Of a stretch of DNA of 40,373 bases, positions 33,855-40,373 are shown piece by piece. The translations under genes and the position numbers were made by a program. The first letter of the stretch is position 1; the number at the start of each line of letters is the position of its first letter. The notes below the pieces were generated by a model. It was not told the DNA's origin and searched no databases. It saw only the letters and a list, made by a program, of their open reading frames with translations. The DNA is taken from NCBI GenBank assembly GCA_903914415.1, contig CAIWOY010000059.1, positions 1-40,373 on the forward strand. The letters run 5' to 3'. Source of the stretch: an uncultured Phycisphaerales bacterium. Its GTDB lineage: Bacteria; Planctomycetota; Phycisphaerae; UBA1845; Fen-1342.

Positions 33855-34187
33855 GGCGTCTCTCCCGTCTGAAGCCCCGAGGGCTCGGGATTGCAGCCCG
33901 TGGCGGCGTCGCGTACTGGCCGACGACGACGTTTTTACTAGGCTCGCTGGCCCACCGCAAGCCGTGGCGGCTGGCCCGGTCCAATCGATCCAGCCGTCCA
34001 CGCGTCTGGGCGTCGCGCGCACCGCAGGCCCACACGTCACGCTCGTCAGTCGAAGTGCCGCTAGTGTAGTGTCCCATTGACACTGCGACGTACGGGAGCC
34101 GCGACATTTATGTCGCGCGGTGCGCCCGCGCGGCCTGAAGGCCGCGGCTCAGCCCGCCGTACGATGGGTTTCTTCCGAGACACCACC
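33855..34187. other. Intergenic region upstream of aconitase with transposon-end-like and hairpin sequences
   Basis: 333 bases without a gene. It should include the aconitase promoter, which I cannot place. It holds the nested palindrome at 34089-34163 and, at 34059-34084, the word CGCTAGTGTAGTGTCCC with a 6-bp AGTGTC/GACACT hairpin. The first 12 bases of that word recur at the left flank of the IS630-type gene (40255-40266), so a decayed insertion-sequence end is possible. Confidence 0.45.
34089..34163. repeat. Nested palindrome after the cyclophilin gene
   Basis: An outer stem CGTACGG / CCGTACG and a next stem GAGCCGCG / CGCGGCTC enclose two smaller hairpins, CGCGACA-ttta-TGTCGCG (34100-34117) and GCGGCC-tgaa-GGCCGC (34130-34145). 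The whole could fold as a three-way junction. It lies 24 bases after the cyclophilin stop and may end that transcript; an origin from a repeat element is also likely. Confidence 0.65.
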
Positions 34188-35159
34188 CTAGCCCGGCGTC
34201 CTCGACGGCGACGGCGGCGGCAGAAGCGCCGGGGCCGGCGGCGGTGGTATCGGCGCCGGCGAAGGCGGCGGAGGCGGCGGGGGTTCCGGCGCCGGCGAAG
34301 GCGGCGGAGGCTCCGGCTCCGGCTGTAACTGCGGCGGCGGCGGCACTTCGTCCGGCGGCGGCGCCGGCTGCGCCGACGGCGGCGGCAACGGCGGCTCCGG
34401 CATTATCGACGACGGCGACACCGGGATCAGCGTCCCCTCCGGCGAAACCCGATACGCTTTTTGGATCACCGGCGGCTCGACCGGCTGCGTCCGCTCCTGC
34501 GGCAGGCCCGGATCGGGACGGGTGGCCACCCCCTTGATGCGGTCCACCACCTCCATCCCCTCCACCACCTTCCCGAACACGCAATAGCCCCAGCCGTCAC
34601 CGCCCGCGGAGTTGGGATCCAGCCCCGGGTTGTCCCGGACATTGATGAAGAACTGCGCCGTCGCCGAGTCCGGCCGTCGGGCCCGGGCCATCGCGATCGT
34701 GCCCCGCACGTTCTTCAACGCCGTGGTCCGCGCCTCGTTCTTGATCGTCCGCCGCAACCCGACCGTCTTCGCCTCCGTCGCGCTCGTGTAGCCGCCGCCC
34801 TGGATGATGAAGTCCGGGGCAACGCGGTGGAAGAGCGTGCCGTTGTAGAAGCCGGAGTCCACGTAGTACAGGAAGTTCCGTACGGTCACAGGGGCCGCCT
34901 CGGAGTCCAGTTCCACCACGATCCGGCCCCACGTCTCCGTGCCCAGCCCCACCTCGAGCGCGACCCGCAGCGGGCTCACCGTGTTGCGCGCCGCCGGCGT
35001 ACCCCGCGGAGAGCGCGGCATGACCGGGGCGGCGTGCGGCCGGGTCGCTGGGCGACCGGGCGTCAAGGGCGGCGTGTCGTGCGGCTCGCCGACGGCGGCC
35101 CAAGCCCAGCCGAGGACCGCGAGGACGGCGAAACCCGTTCGGAAAGAAGCGACGCTCAT
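34188..35159 (-). CDS. Cyclophilin-type peptidyl-prolyl cis-trans isomerase, exported, with a Pro-rich tail
   Basis: About 323 residues. A signal segment (SFRTGFAVLAVLGWAWAAVG) is followed by a disordered part and the cyclophilin domain: IVVELDSEAAPVTVRNFLYY, GFYNGTLFHRVAPDFIIQGG (active-site Arg and Phe in FHRV and the QGG motif), ALKNVRGTIAMAR, SATAQFFINVRDNPGLD and YCVFGKVVEGMEVVDRI. This domain accelerates proline isomerisation during folding, here in the periplasm. The last ~80 residues are almost only Pro with Glu, Ala and Ser (PPPPQLQPEPEPPPP), perhaps a wall-spanning tether. AAGGA lies seven bases before the ATG at 35159; a GTG at 35165 is also in frame. Confidence 0.9.
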   Translation of the reverse strand: MSVASFRTGFAVLAVLGWAWAAVGEPHDTPPLTPGRPATRPHAAPVMPRSPRGTPAARNTVSPLRVALEVGLGTETWGRIVVELDSEAAPVTVRNFLYYVDSGFYNGTLFHRVAPDFIIQGGGYTSATEAKTVGLRRTIKNEARTTALKNVRGTIAMARARRPDSATAQFFINVRDNPGLDPNSAGGDGWGYCVFGKVVEGMEVVDRIKGVATRPDPGLPQERTQPVEPPVIQKAYRVSPEGTLIPVSPSSIMPEPPLPPPSAQPAPPPDEVPPPPQLQPEPEPPPPSPAPEPPPPPPPSPAPIPPPPAPALLPPPSPSRTPG

Positions 35160-35180
35160 ACTCACATCCTTGCTTGGCGG

Positions 35181-35200
35181 CCGGCGCGGGGGCGCGCCGG
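35181..35200 (-). terminator. GC-rich hairpin between the thioesterase and cyclophilin genes
   Basis: CCGGCGCG and CGCGCCGG form a perfect 8-bp stem around GGGG, 16 bases after the thioesterase stop and 22 bases before the cyclophilin start. No T-run. It may end or attenuate the upstream transcript. Confidence 0.5.
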
Positions 35201-35215
35201 GCCGATACGGATACG

Positions 35216-35644
35216 TTACTCACCTCGCTCGGGAACCACCACCCCGCACAGCCGATCGTACAACGCATCCGGAAGCGGCAGCGGCCGCCCGTCCCGCCCG
35301 ACCGAAACCAGCGTCGAGCGCGCCTCGGCCAGCAGCCGCCCGTCGCACGTAAGTCGATACCCATGCTCGACCCGCACGGGCGTCATGCGCTCCGTCGCCG
35401 TCGTCAGCGTCAGCAGGTCGTCGTACCGGGCCGGCGCCCGGAACCGGCATTCGAGCCGTGCCACGACGTAGAAAATGCCCTCGGCCTCCATGTCGCGATA
35501 GCGCACGCCGCTCTGCCGCAGCAGCTCGGTCCGTCCCTGCTCGAAATAGACAAAATACTGCGCGTGATGGAGATACCCCATCGCGTCCGTCTCGGCGTAG
35601 CGGACGCGGATTTGGATGTCGCAACTCGAAACAGGTGCCGCCAC
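35216..35644 (-). CDS. Acyl-CoA thioesterase, hot-dog fold (YbgC/4-hydroxybenzoyl-CoA thioesterase family)
   Basis: A 142-residue enzyme that hydrolyses acyl-CoA esters in the cytoplasm. The active-site motif VRYAETDAMGYLHHAQYFVYFE contains Asp20, the catalytic acid of the 4HBT class, and the following helix FEQGRTELLRQSGVRYRDME is typical of YbgC proteins. RLECRFRAPARYDDLLTLTT and VEHGYRLTCDGRLLAEARST form the beta sheet. The start is a GTG at 35644 with a GGGAG nine bases upstream. Substrate not predictable. It lies 93 bases downstream of the metallophosphoesterase gene on the same strand. Confidence 0.9.
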   Translation of the reverse strand: MAAPVSSCDIQIRVRYAETDAMGYLHHAQYFVYFEQGRTELLRQSGVRYRDMEAEGIFYVVARLECRFRAPARYDDLLTLTTATERMTPVRVEHGYRLTCDGRLLAEARSTLVSVGRDGRPLPLPDALYDRLCGVVVPERGE

Positions 35645-35737
35645 GGGCCGAAACTCCCGCTCTTATACGGTTTCCGGGCGCCCGGGTTGCGGCGGAGCGG
35701 GCTGCGCCGCTTCACGCCGCGCGGCGGGCGCCGCGCC

Positions 35738-36589
35738 TCAACGTCCTTCGTACAGGCGCGTCCCCAAGAGGTCGTCGAGCGCCGGCTCGGCGAGGATCTT
35801 CCGCACGGTGGGCTCGAGGTCGTATTCGACGCGCGCGAACTCGATCTGCGCGACGGTGCAGGCCAGGGCCGCCGCCACGACGCCCTGGCTCGCGCCGCCC
35901 GGCGCCTGCGGCGAGCGCTGCACGACGACGTAGCTGGCGCGCTGGTCGCGGTCGCGCGGCTGTCCGACGCTGCCGACGTTCACGATGACGCGCTCTTCCT
36001 CGACCTCGTAGAACGGCGAGTCGGGCAGCTCGTGGGGCGGGTCGAAATACGGGTCGTCCACGAAGACGCCCGGCTGGTGCGTGTGGCCGACGAAGCAGAC
36101 CCGCGCATCGAGCCGGTCGAAGTTAGCTATGACCTTCTGCGGGTTCGTGAAGACGTCCTCCGGGAAGATGTACTCGTTCAGCGGCCGGCGCGGCGAAGCG
36201 TGGAAGAACAACACGTCGCGGTCCTTGTGCCGCACGGGCAGCTCGCCCAGGAATTTCCAGCGGGCGTTGCGCACCTTCCGGTCGGGCTCGTCTTCCAGCA
36301 CCTGCCGCGTCCAGTAGCAGGCGCGCTCGGCGGGCAGGTTGAAATTGGTCGGCTCATAGAGCAGGGCGTGGTCGTGGTTGCCCATCAGCGTGACGCGACA
36401 GCGCTTGCGGACCAGGTCGAGGCATTCCTTGGGGTTGGGCCCGTAGCCAACGATGTCGCCGAGGCAGATGACCTCCTTGATCCCGCGCTCGTCGATGTCC
36501 GCCAGCACCGCCTGGAGCGCCTCCAGGTTGGAATGAATGTCGCTGATGACCGCGAGGCTCTTGTTGTTGGTGTGGCTGGGCTTGGTCAT
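35738..36589 (-). CDS. Metallophosphoesterase (YfcE/calcineurin-like family)
   Basis: A 283-residue cytoplasmic phosphoesterase with two metal ions. All motifs are visible: Asp17 and His19 in VISDIHSNLEAL, Asp45 in CLGDIVGYGPNP, Asn71, His72 and Asp73 in LMGNHDHALL, and the C-terminal VGHTHQPGVFVDD. The SDIHSNxEAL...GDxVGYGPxP subgroup is found in many bacteria as putative phosphodiesterases or protein phosphatases; the substrate here is unknown. The start ATG overlaps the stop of the Trm112-like gene by four bases (ATGA), so the two are translationally coupled. Confidence 0.92.
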   Translation of the reverse strand: MTKPSHTNNKSLAVISDIHSNLEALQAVLADIDERGIKEVICLGDIVGYGPNPKECLDLVRKRCRVTLMGNHDHALLYEPTNFNLPAERACYWTRQVLEDEPDRKVRNARWKFLGELPVRHKDRDVLFFHASPRRPLNEYIFPEDVFTNPQKVIANFDRLDARVCFVGHTHQPGVFVDDPYFDPPHELPDSPFYEVEEERVIVNVGSVGQPRDRDQRASYVVVQRSPQAPGGASQGVVAAALACTVAQIEFARVEYDLEPTVRKILAEPALDDLLGTRLYEGR

Positions 36590-36780
36590 GTCGGGCGCTG
36601 CTCAGGCTCCTGGGGCGGCTCGGCCTCGTCGGGGATCAACACCGGCCAGCGCTCCTCCACCCGATATCGGAGGCCGCACCGCGCGCAGACCAGCCGAGCG
36701 CCACGCAACTCCAGCGGCCCGTGGCAAGCGGGCACCGGGCAGGCCAGGATGGCCAGCAGTTCCGGGCTTAGTGACGGCAC
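36586..36780 (-). CDS. Trm112-family small zinc protein
   Basis: A 64-residue protein starting at a GTG with GGAG five bases upstream; the frame is open to 36867, but the extension is not protein-like. The pattern LSPELLAILACPVPACHGPL, then LVCARCGLRYRVEERWPVLI PDEA fits Trm112/UPF0434 proteins (two CxxC-like pairs, the 'YPVxxGIPxL' equivalent being RWPVLIPDEA). In this family the protein partners methyltransferases or acts as a small chaperone. The N-terminal Cys pair is CPVPAC, with a wider spacing than usual. Its stop codon overlaps the metallophosphoesterase start. Confidence 0.82.
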   Translation of the reverse strand: MPSLSPELLAILACPVPACHGPLELRGARLVCARCGLRYRVEERWPVLIPDEAEPPQEPEQRPT

Positions 36781-36860
36781 AGGCACTCCGGCGCGGACCA
36801 CAGGCCCGCAATGATAAAGATAGGTGTCCGCCGACGCGAAATCAATCGACCGCCGGGGCG

Positions 36861-37670
36861 TCACCACTGCCGCCAGTCGGGCACGTAGTGCGGGTCGTTA
36901 TCCGGCCCCACCGACCCGACGCGGAAGCGTGGGGACGTGATGCGCCCGCCGGTCGGCGCCAGCGACTCCGCGTGCCCGTCCGCCAGCGCAACATCCGCGC
37001 GTCCCAGGTGGCGAAAGCACGTCGTCGGGTTCGGGTTCGCCCGCCAGGGCCCGTTCGCATACAGCAGCGGCGGATCGAGCAGGGCGTTGTTCTTCGGCTG
37101 CGCGCCGCCCAGGTCGATCAGGGTGTCGCCGAACGCGAACAGCCGCTGCGGCCGCGGCAACACGTCGAGGTTCTTCCACGGCTTGTCCGCGATACAGCCG
37201 GGCCCCGGGGCGCTCCACCCCGGCGTGTGCGGCGGGCAGAGGTAGTACCCGTTATAGCCGTAGGTACTGGTGACGGCGCGGGCGTTGCCCTGCGGGGTGT
37301 ACGTCCCCCAGGGTTGATCGGGGCACTCGTAGACGCCGCCCACGCGGAGGTCGCTGCCCAGGTAGGGCCAGACAAAGCCGCGCGTGTGATCGACGCCGCG
37401 CGCATCGTTCGTCCCCCACCAGTAGATCGCCGGGCCGTCGCCGATGATGTCGCTCTGTGTGTACGCCAGCGGCATGGCCTTGCCGCCGCTGTCGCTGGCG
37501 TACATGTGAAAGGCGTGCGCAAGCTGGCGGAGGTTGCTGGCGCACTTGACCCGCCGGGCCTGCGCCCGGGCCCCGCCCAGCCCGGGTAGCAGGATCGACA
37601 GCAGCAGCGCGATGATCGCGATGCTGACCAGCAGCTCAATCAGCGAAAACCCGCGGACACGTTTCATCAT
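36861..37670 (-). CDS. Type II secretion-like pseudopilin with H-X9-DG motif
   Basis: A 269-residue protein with a class III prepilin leader: KRVRG cleaved before [20 protein letters not shown]; Glu at +5 of the mature protein is Glu12. After the membrane helix comes a mostly beta domain with Cys, Tyr and Gly ([16 protein letters not shown]), then the planctomycete H-X9-DG signature, [20 protein letters not shown]. These proteins (DUF1559-like) occur in tens of copies per planctomycete genome; they probably form short pseudopili or surface structures, role unknown. The ATG overlaps the stop of the dockerin-like gene (ATGATGA), so it is translationally coupled to it and lies under the same cobalamin riboswitch. 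Confidence 0.88.
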   Translation of the reverse strand: MMKRVRGFSLIELLVSIAIIALLLSILLPGLGGARAQARRVKCASNLRQLAHAFHMYASDSGGKAMPLAYTQSDIIGDGPAIYWWGTNDARGVDHTRGFVWPYLGSDLRVGGVYECPDQPWGTYTPQGNARAVTSTYGYNGYYLCPPHTPGWSAPGPGCIADKPWKNLDVLPRPQRLFAFGDTLIDLGGAQPKNNALLDPPLLYANGPWRANPNPTTCFRHLGRADVALADGHAESLAPTGGRITSPRFRVGSVGPDNDPHYVPDWRQW

Positions 37671-38377
37671 TCGACGCTCGCTTGGCCGAGCCGCGCCACG
37701 AACGGATCGATGTCGGCGAACGTGACCTTGCCGTCGCCGTTACAGTCCGCGTTCAGGCGGCGCCCATGCGGAAACACGGCGTCATACGCGGACTCACCGC
37801 CCAGCGCGAGCACGAACGGATCGATGTCCGCAAATGTGACCTGCCCGTCGCAGTTTACGTCGCCTGGAATCGCCGCCGGCACCAGCGGCGTGACCGGCAC
37901 GCTGGTGTAGTCGTCGCCGGGGAGGGCGAGCCACCCATCGGTGTCGCCGTCGTACAGGACGCGCAGCGCCGCGCCCCAATCCGAATAGCCCCAATTCTCG
38001 CCGTCGTCGCTGCTCACCCAGTAGCTCCAGTACGAGTCCGGCCAGTTGTCGCTGGCGTGGTACGTAACGCCCGCCCGCACGTACCAGATGTCCGTGACGT
38101 ACCCATCCGGCGCGGCGTAGCTCAGGCCGATGTCGGCCGCCTGGAGCGCGTCGAGCAGCTCCATCCCGGTGATGCTCGGCGCAGCGAAGCGGTAACCGAA
38201 GGCGAAGCTGTTGTGATTGCCATCGCCCGGCCAGAAGTCGACCACCCAAAGCACCGTGTTCGTCCCGCTGCCGACCCACGTCTCCACGTCCACCTGCCCG
38301 AGGTCGTACGCCCCCGCCGTGCACGCCAACGCCACGAGCAAACCGACCCCCGCGACCCCTTTCATCCCGAACAACAT
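37667..38377 (-). CDS. Secreted protein with two dockerin-like calcium repeats, under a cobalamin riboswitch
   Basis: A 236-residue exported protein. The signal peptide [23 protein letters not shown] leads to a domain of ~150 residues with unusual aromatic content: [61 protein letters not shown] do not recognise a named family. The C-terminus has two calcium-binding dockerin-like repeats, [20 protein letters not shown] and [25 protein letters not shown] lies before the ATG at 38377. It is the first gene after the riboswitch at 38594-38826 and is coupled to the pseudopilin gene. Inference: an extracellular cobalamin-related protein, perhaps a B12 or corrinoid binder, held on the cell surface; no heme or corrinoid ligand motif can be proven by eye. 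Confidence 0.72.
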   Translation of the reverse strand: MLFGMKGVAGVGLLVALACTAGAYDLGQVDVETWVGSGTNTVLWVVDFWPGDGNHNSFAFGYRFAAPSITGMELLDALQAADIGLSYAAPDGYVTDIWYVRAGVTYHASDNWPDSYWSYWVSSDDGENWGYSDWGAALRVLYDGDTDGWLALPGDDYTSVPVTPLVPAAIPGDVNCDGQVTFADIDPFVLALGGESAYDAVFPHGRRLNADCNGDGKVTFADIDPFVARLGQASVE

Positions 38378-38468
38378 GCGTTCCTCCACGCGGCATCGCC
38401 GCGGCACGTCGCGCGCGGCCCGCAGCCGCCGCGAGACGTCAAACAAGTCGGTGCACCCGCGCGCAGGC

Positions 38469-38512
38469 GCCGCCAGGCGTGTCCGCGATCGCGGCCGTCA
38501 CGGCCTGGCGGC
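38469..38512 (-). promoter_or_regulatory. Hairpin in the riboswitch leader (candidate expression platform)
   Basis: GCCGCCAGGC (38469-38478) and GCCTGGCGGC (38503-38512) are exact reverse complements; the 24-base loop contains a further CCGCGATCGCGG palindrome. It lies 82 bases downstream of the aptamer and 91 bases before the start codon. No T-run is seen, so control by translation or by Rho is as likely as intrinsic termination. A word AGCTTTCAGCCATCAGC lies just upstream of it. Confidence 0.45.
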
Positions 38513-38593
38513 TGAAAGCTGATGGCTGAAAGCTGAGAGCTTTAGAAAAGCGGGCATGTGCGCTCGCCCTTCCCGCGAAGGTGCGCCGACGAG

Positions 38594-38826
38594 CGGTCAC
38601 ACTGGCAGGTCTTCTGACTTCCGGGTGCGTCGCGCGCCGCAGCACGCGACTCCTACAAGCTGCGCCTTCTCAGCCGTTGCTCCGCGCCTCGCTGGGCGAG
38701 TGCGGCCCCCCGCGGCCAATGACATTTGCAGCGTTCGTACCCGGTCACAGCGACGGGGTCGTTCCGGACTTGCACCGGATTCCCTATTCTTCCGGCCGCT
38801 CCAAGCGACCGGACACCAGCGACCAA
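38594..38826 (-). ncRNA. Cobalamin (AdoCbl/B12) riboswitch
   Basis: On the minus strand the conserved blocks occur in the right order: GGGAATCCGGTGCAAGTCCG (38765-38784), then GACCCCGTCGCTGTGACC (38743-38760), GAGCAACGGCTGAGAAGG (38665-38682), and AGTCAGAAGACCTGCC (38604-38619, the B12-box end). The ends GGTCGCTGG (38816-38824) and CCAGTGTGACC (38595-38605) pair as P1. The length of about 230 bases and the spacing fit class I cobalamin riboswitches. It reads toward the dockerin-like gene whose ATG is 217 bases downstream; the gene on its other side is divergent. Binding of cobalamin should lower expression of the downstream operon. Confidence 0.93.
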
Positions 38827-38922
38827 CTCGACATGTACCCCGGCGCCAAGCCGCCGTCAAGGCCGTGCGCGGCACGTTCAGCATTCCGGAGCCACTAGCC
38901 GGGCCACGACCGCCTTCCCATA

Positions 38923-40083
38923 ATGCCCGCGATGCACATTTGCCACGTCATCACCCGGCTCATCGTCGGCGGCGCGCAGGAAAACACCGTCCTGACGTGC
39001 GAGGGGCTGCACCAGCGCGGCTACCGCGTCACCCTCATCACCGGACCCACCCGCGGACCCGAGGGCAGCCTCGTGGGCCGCGCCCGCCGCGGCGGGTACG
39101 AATTCATCGAGCTGCGCGAGCTGATCCGCGCCGTCAATCCGTGGATGGACACGCGGGCCCGGCGGCTGCTCAACCTGGAATTCCGCCGGTTGCGGCCCGA
39201 CGTCGTGCACACGCACAGCAGCAAGGCCGGCATCCTCGGCCGCCTCGCGGCCCGCGACGCCCGCGTGCCGCACGTCGTGCACACGATCCACGGCATGAGC
39301 TTCAACCGCACGCAGCCGTGGCTCGTCCAGCGCACGTACGCCTGGCTCGAACGCCTGGCGGCGCGGCGGACGCACGCGATCGTGACCGTGGCGGACGCGT
39401 TGAGTGAGCAAAGTGTGGCCGCCGGCATCTGCCCGCGGGCAAAGCTGCTGACCGTCTACTCCGGCATGGAGATCGAGCAGTTCACGCCGCGCGCTGACCT
39501 GCGGGCCCAAACGCGGCAGGCGTGGGGCGTCGACGACGACGAGGTCGTGGTCGGTACGGTCGCGCGCCTCTTTCGGAAGAAAGGCTACGAGCAGCTCATT
39601 CCGATCATGGCGGATGCCGCCGCGCGGGAGCCACGGCTCCGGTTCGTGTGGATCGGCGACGGCGCACAACGCGGCGAGTACGAAGCGGAGCTGGGCCGGC
39701 TCGGGCTGCGCGACCGCACGCGTCTCGTGGGCCTGGTGCCGCCGGGCGACGTCCCGGCCATGCTCGCGGGCTGCGACATCCTGGCCCACACGTCGCAGTG
39801 GGAGGGGCTGCCGCGCGCGGTCGTCCAGGCGCTCCTGATGCAGATCCCCGCGGTCGCATTCGACATCGACGGCACGCCGGAGGTCGTCCTGGACGGCCGC
39901 ACCGGGCGACTGGTCCCGCTGAACGACCTGCCGACGTTCGCCGCCGCGCTGTGCGATTTGGCGCGTGATGCCGAAAGGCGGCGCGTGCTGGGGCGGGCTG
40001 GCCGCGAGCATTGCCGGGAGCGTTTCGACTGGCGGCGGATGGTGGACCAACTCGAAGCGCTGTACCTGCGGCTGAGCGGCTAG
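38923..40083 (+). CDS. Glycosyltransferase family 4
   Basis: A 386-residue GT-B glycosyltransferase. The N-terminal half has HICHVITRLIVGGAQENTVL and RPDVVHTHSSKAGILGRLAA, the usual GT4 acceptor-domain motifs. The C-terminal half has VVVGTVARLFRKKGYEQLIP, VWIGDGAQRGEYEAEL and the donor-binding HTSQWEGLPRAVVQALLMQI PAVAF (E-x7-E variant). The HTHSSKAGILGR segment is typical of the WecA/EPS-type transferases that act on cell-surface polysaccharides. It starts about 100 bases from the riboswitch on the opposite strand. The ATG at 38923 was chosen; one at 38932 is in frame. No strong ribosome site. Confidence 0.9.
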   Translation: MPAMHICHVITRLIVGGAQENTVLTCEGLHQRGYRVTLITGPTRGPEGSLVGRARRGGYEFIELRELIRAVNPWMDTRARRLLNLEFRRLRPDVVHTHSSKAGILGRLAARDARVPHVVHTIHGMSFNRTQPWLVQRTYAWLERLAARRTHAIVTVADALSEQSVAAGICPRAKLLTVYSGMEIEQFTPRADLRAQTRQAWGVDDDEVVVGTVARLFRKKGYEQLIPIMADAAAREPRLRFVWIGDGAQRGEYEAELGRLGLRDRTRLVGLVPPGDVPAMLAGCDILAHTSQWEGLPRAVVQALLMQIPAVAFDIDGTPEVVLDGRTGRLVPLNDLPTFAAALCDLARDAERRRVLGRAGREHCRERFDWRRMVDQLEALYLRLSG

Positions 40084-40164
40084 AGCAGTTTCCAGAACGA
40101 TGCGTCGCACCGGGAGGGCGCGGCACCATTCATAAGAACGCTGTAGAGCGACTTCAATCAACCC

Positions 40165-40238
40165 GTAGCGGCCGACGCCCCGGTCGGCCGTAGGATACCA
40201 ACTGGTTTTCTACGTCCGGCAGGGGCGCCGGACGCTAC
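40165..40238. repeat. Two GTAG-type palindromic repeats in opposite orientation
   Basis: The unit at 40165-40193 reads GTAGCGGCCGACGCCCCGG then TCGGCCGTAG; the unit at 40210-40238 reads on the minus strand GTAGCGTCCGGCGCCCCTGC then CGGACGTAG. They face each other with 16 bases between, in the spacer before the IS630-type gene. Confidence 0.85.
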
Positions 40239-40332
40239 ACCCCGGCCGAACCCGCGCTAGTGTAGTTATTCATAATTAGTGCAACTTATTGAGCAGTTGT
40301 CGGTATCCCTCTCTGGCAGGAGGATGATACCG

Positions 40333-40373
40333 ATGCGTAGAGCCCCGCAGATTGCCTTGACGGACGAGCAACG
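40333..40373 (+). mobile_element. Start of an IS630-type transposase gene (truncated by the window)
   Basis: Only 13 codons are visible, MRRAPQIALTDEQ, cut at the right edge. This is the common start of IS630-family transposases, which continue with a helix-turn-helix and a DDE domain. AGGAGG at 40318-40323 gives a 9-base spacing to this ATG; an in-frame ATG at 40324 is too close to it. Upstream the A+T-rich stretch from 40257 (CTAGTGTAGTTATTCATAAT) may be the left end of the element. The call is from a very short peptide and should be treated as likely, not certain. Confidence 0.6.

Overview
The window is high-GC bacterial chromosome, most likely from a member of the Planctomycetota (perhaps near Phycisphaerae). 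I infer this from several lineage habits seen in the sequence: a type II pseudopilin with the C-terminal H-X9-DG motif, dockerin-like calcium repeats of the form [18 protein letters not shown], a membrane protein with a CxxCGYNLTGLP zinc ribbon, an ECF sigma factor coupled to a TPR membrane protein, and many short palindromic repeats between and inside genes. No rRNA, tRNA or CRISPR array was found. No phage or conjugative module is visible; the only recognisable transposase is the first 41 bases of an IS630-type gene at the right edge.

Layout. 1-4.0 kb: the tail of a jelly-roll domain protein and a single-chain type IIG-like restriction-modification enzyme. 4.1-9.0 kb (minus): a CitMHS-like ion transporter, a large TPR/helical protein fused to a GreA-like domain, and a glycosyltransferase. 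9.3 kb: a 42-codon small gene with a strong ribosome site, too short for ordinary gene callers. 9.5-11.7 kb (minus): operon sppA - pabA/trpG - lipoprotein. 11.8-14.1 kb (plus): zincin-like peptidase, squalene-cyclase-like repeat protein, zinc-ribbon membrane protein with a run of 12 G. 14.1-18.6 kb (minus): YbjQ, RecJ, MtnP, MqnD-like protein, small lipoprotein. 18.8-21.4 kb: dprA, then about 1.5 kb of decayed DNA holding two gene remnants and several perfect inverted repeats. 21.5-26.1 kb (minus): ECF sigma factor -> TPR membrane protein -> Kelch lipoprotein. 26.4-31 kb: a peptidoglycan-amidase lipoprotein (minus), then hsp20-lon and HU (plus). 31.1-36.8 kb (minus): aconitase, cyclophilin, thioesterase, Trm112-like protein and metallophosphoesterase. 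36.9-38.8 kb (minus): a cobalamin riboswitch followed by a secreted dockerin-like protein and an H-X9-DG pseudopilin. 38.9-40.1 kb (plus): a second glycosyltransferase.

Most genes are housekeeping: protein quality control (lon, hsp20, sppA, cyclophilin), DNA processing (recJ, dprA, HU), central metabolism (aconitase), and menaquinone and methylthioadenosine metabolism (mqnD-like, mtnP). Two observations stand out. First, a cobalamin riboswitch sits ahead of a secreted protein of unknown function rather than a known B12 gene, which suggests an undescribed extracellular cobalamin-related protein. Second, several families of short palindromic repeats have spread through the window and also lie in frame inside coding sequences (the restriction-modification gene, dprA, the cyclase-like gene, the TPR gene, and across the mtnP stop codon). 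They sit in linkers or termini and one repeat is read in two different frames. All family assignments are from recognising motifs by eye; no database search was possible.
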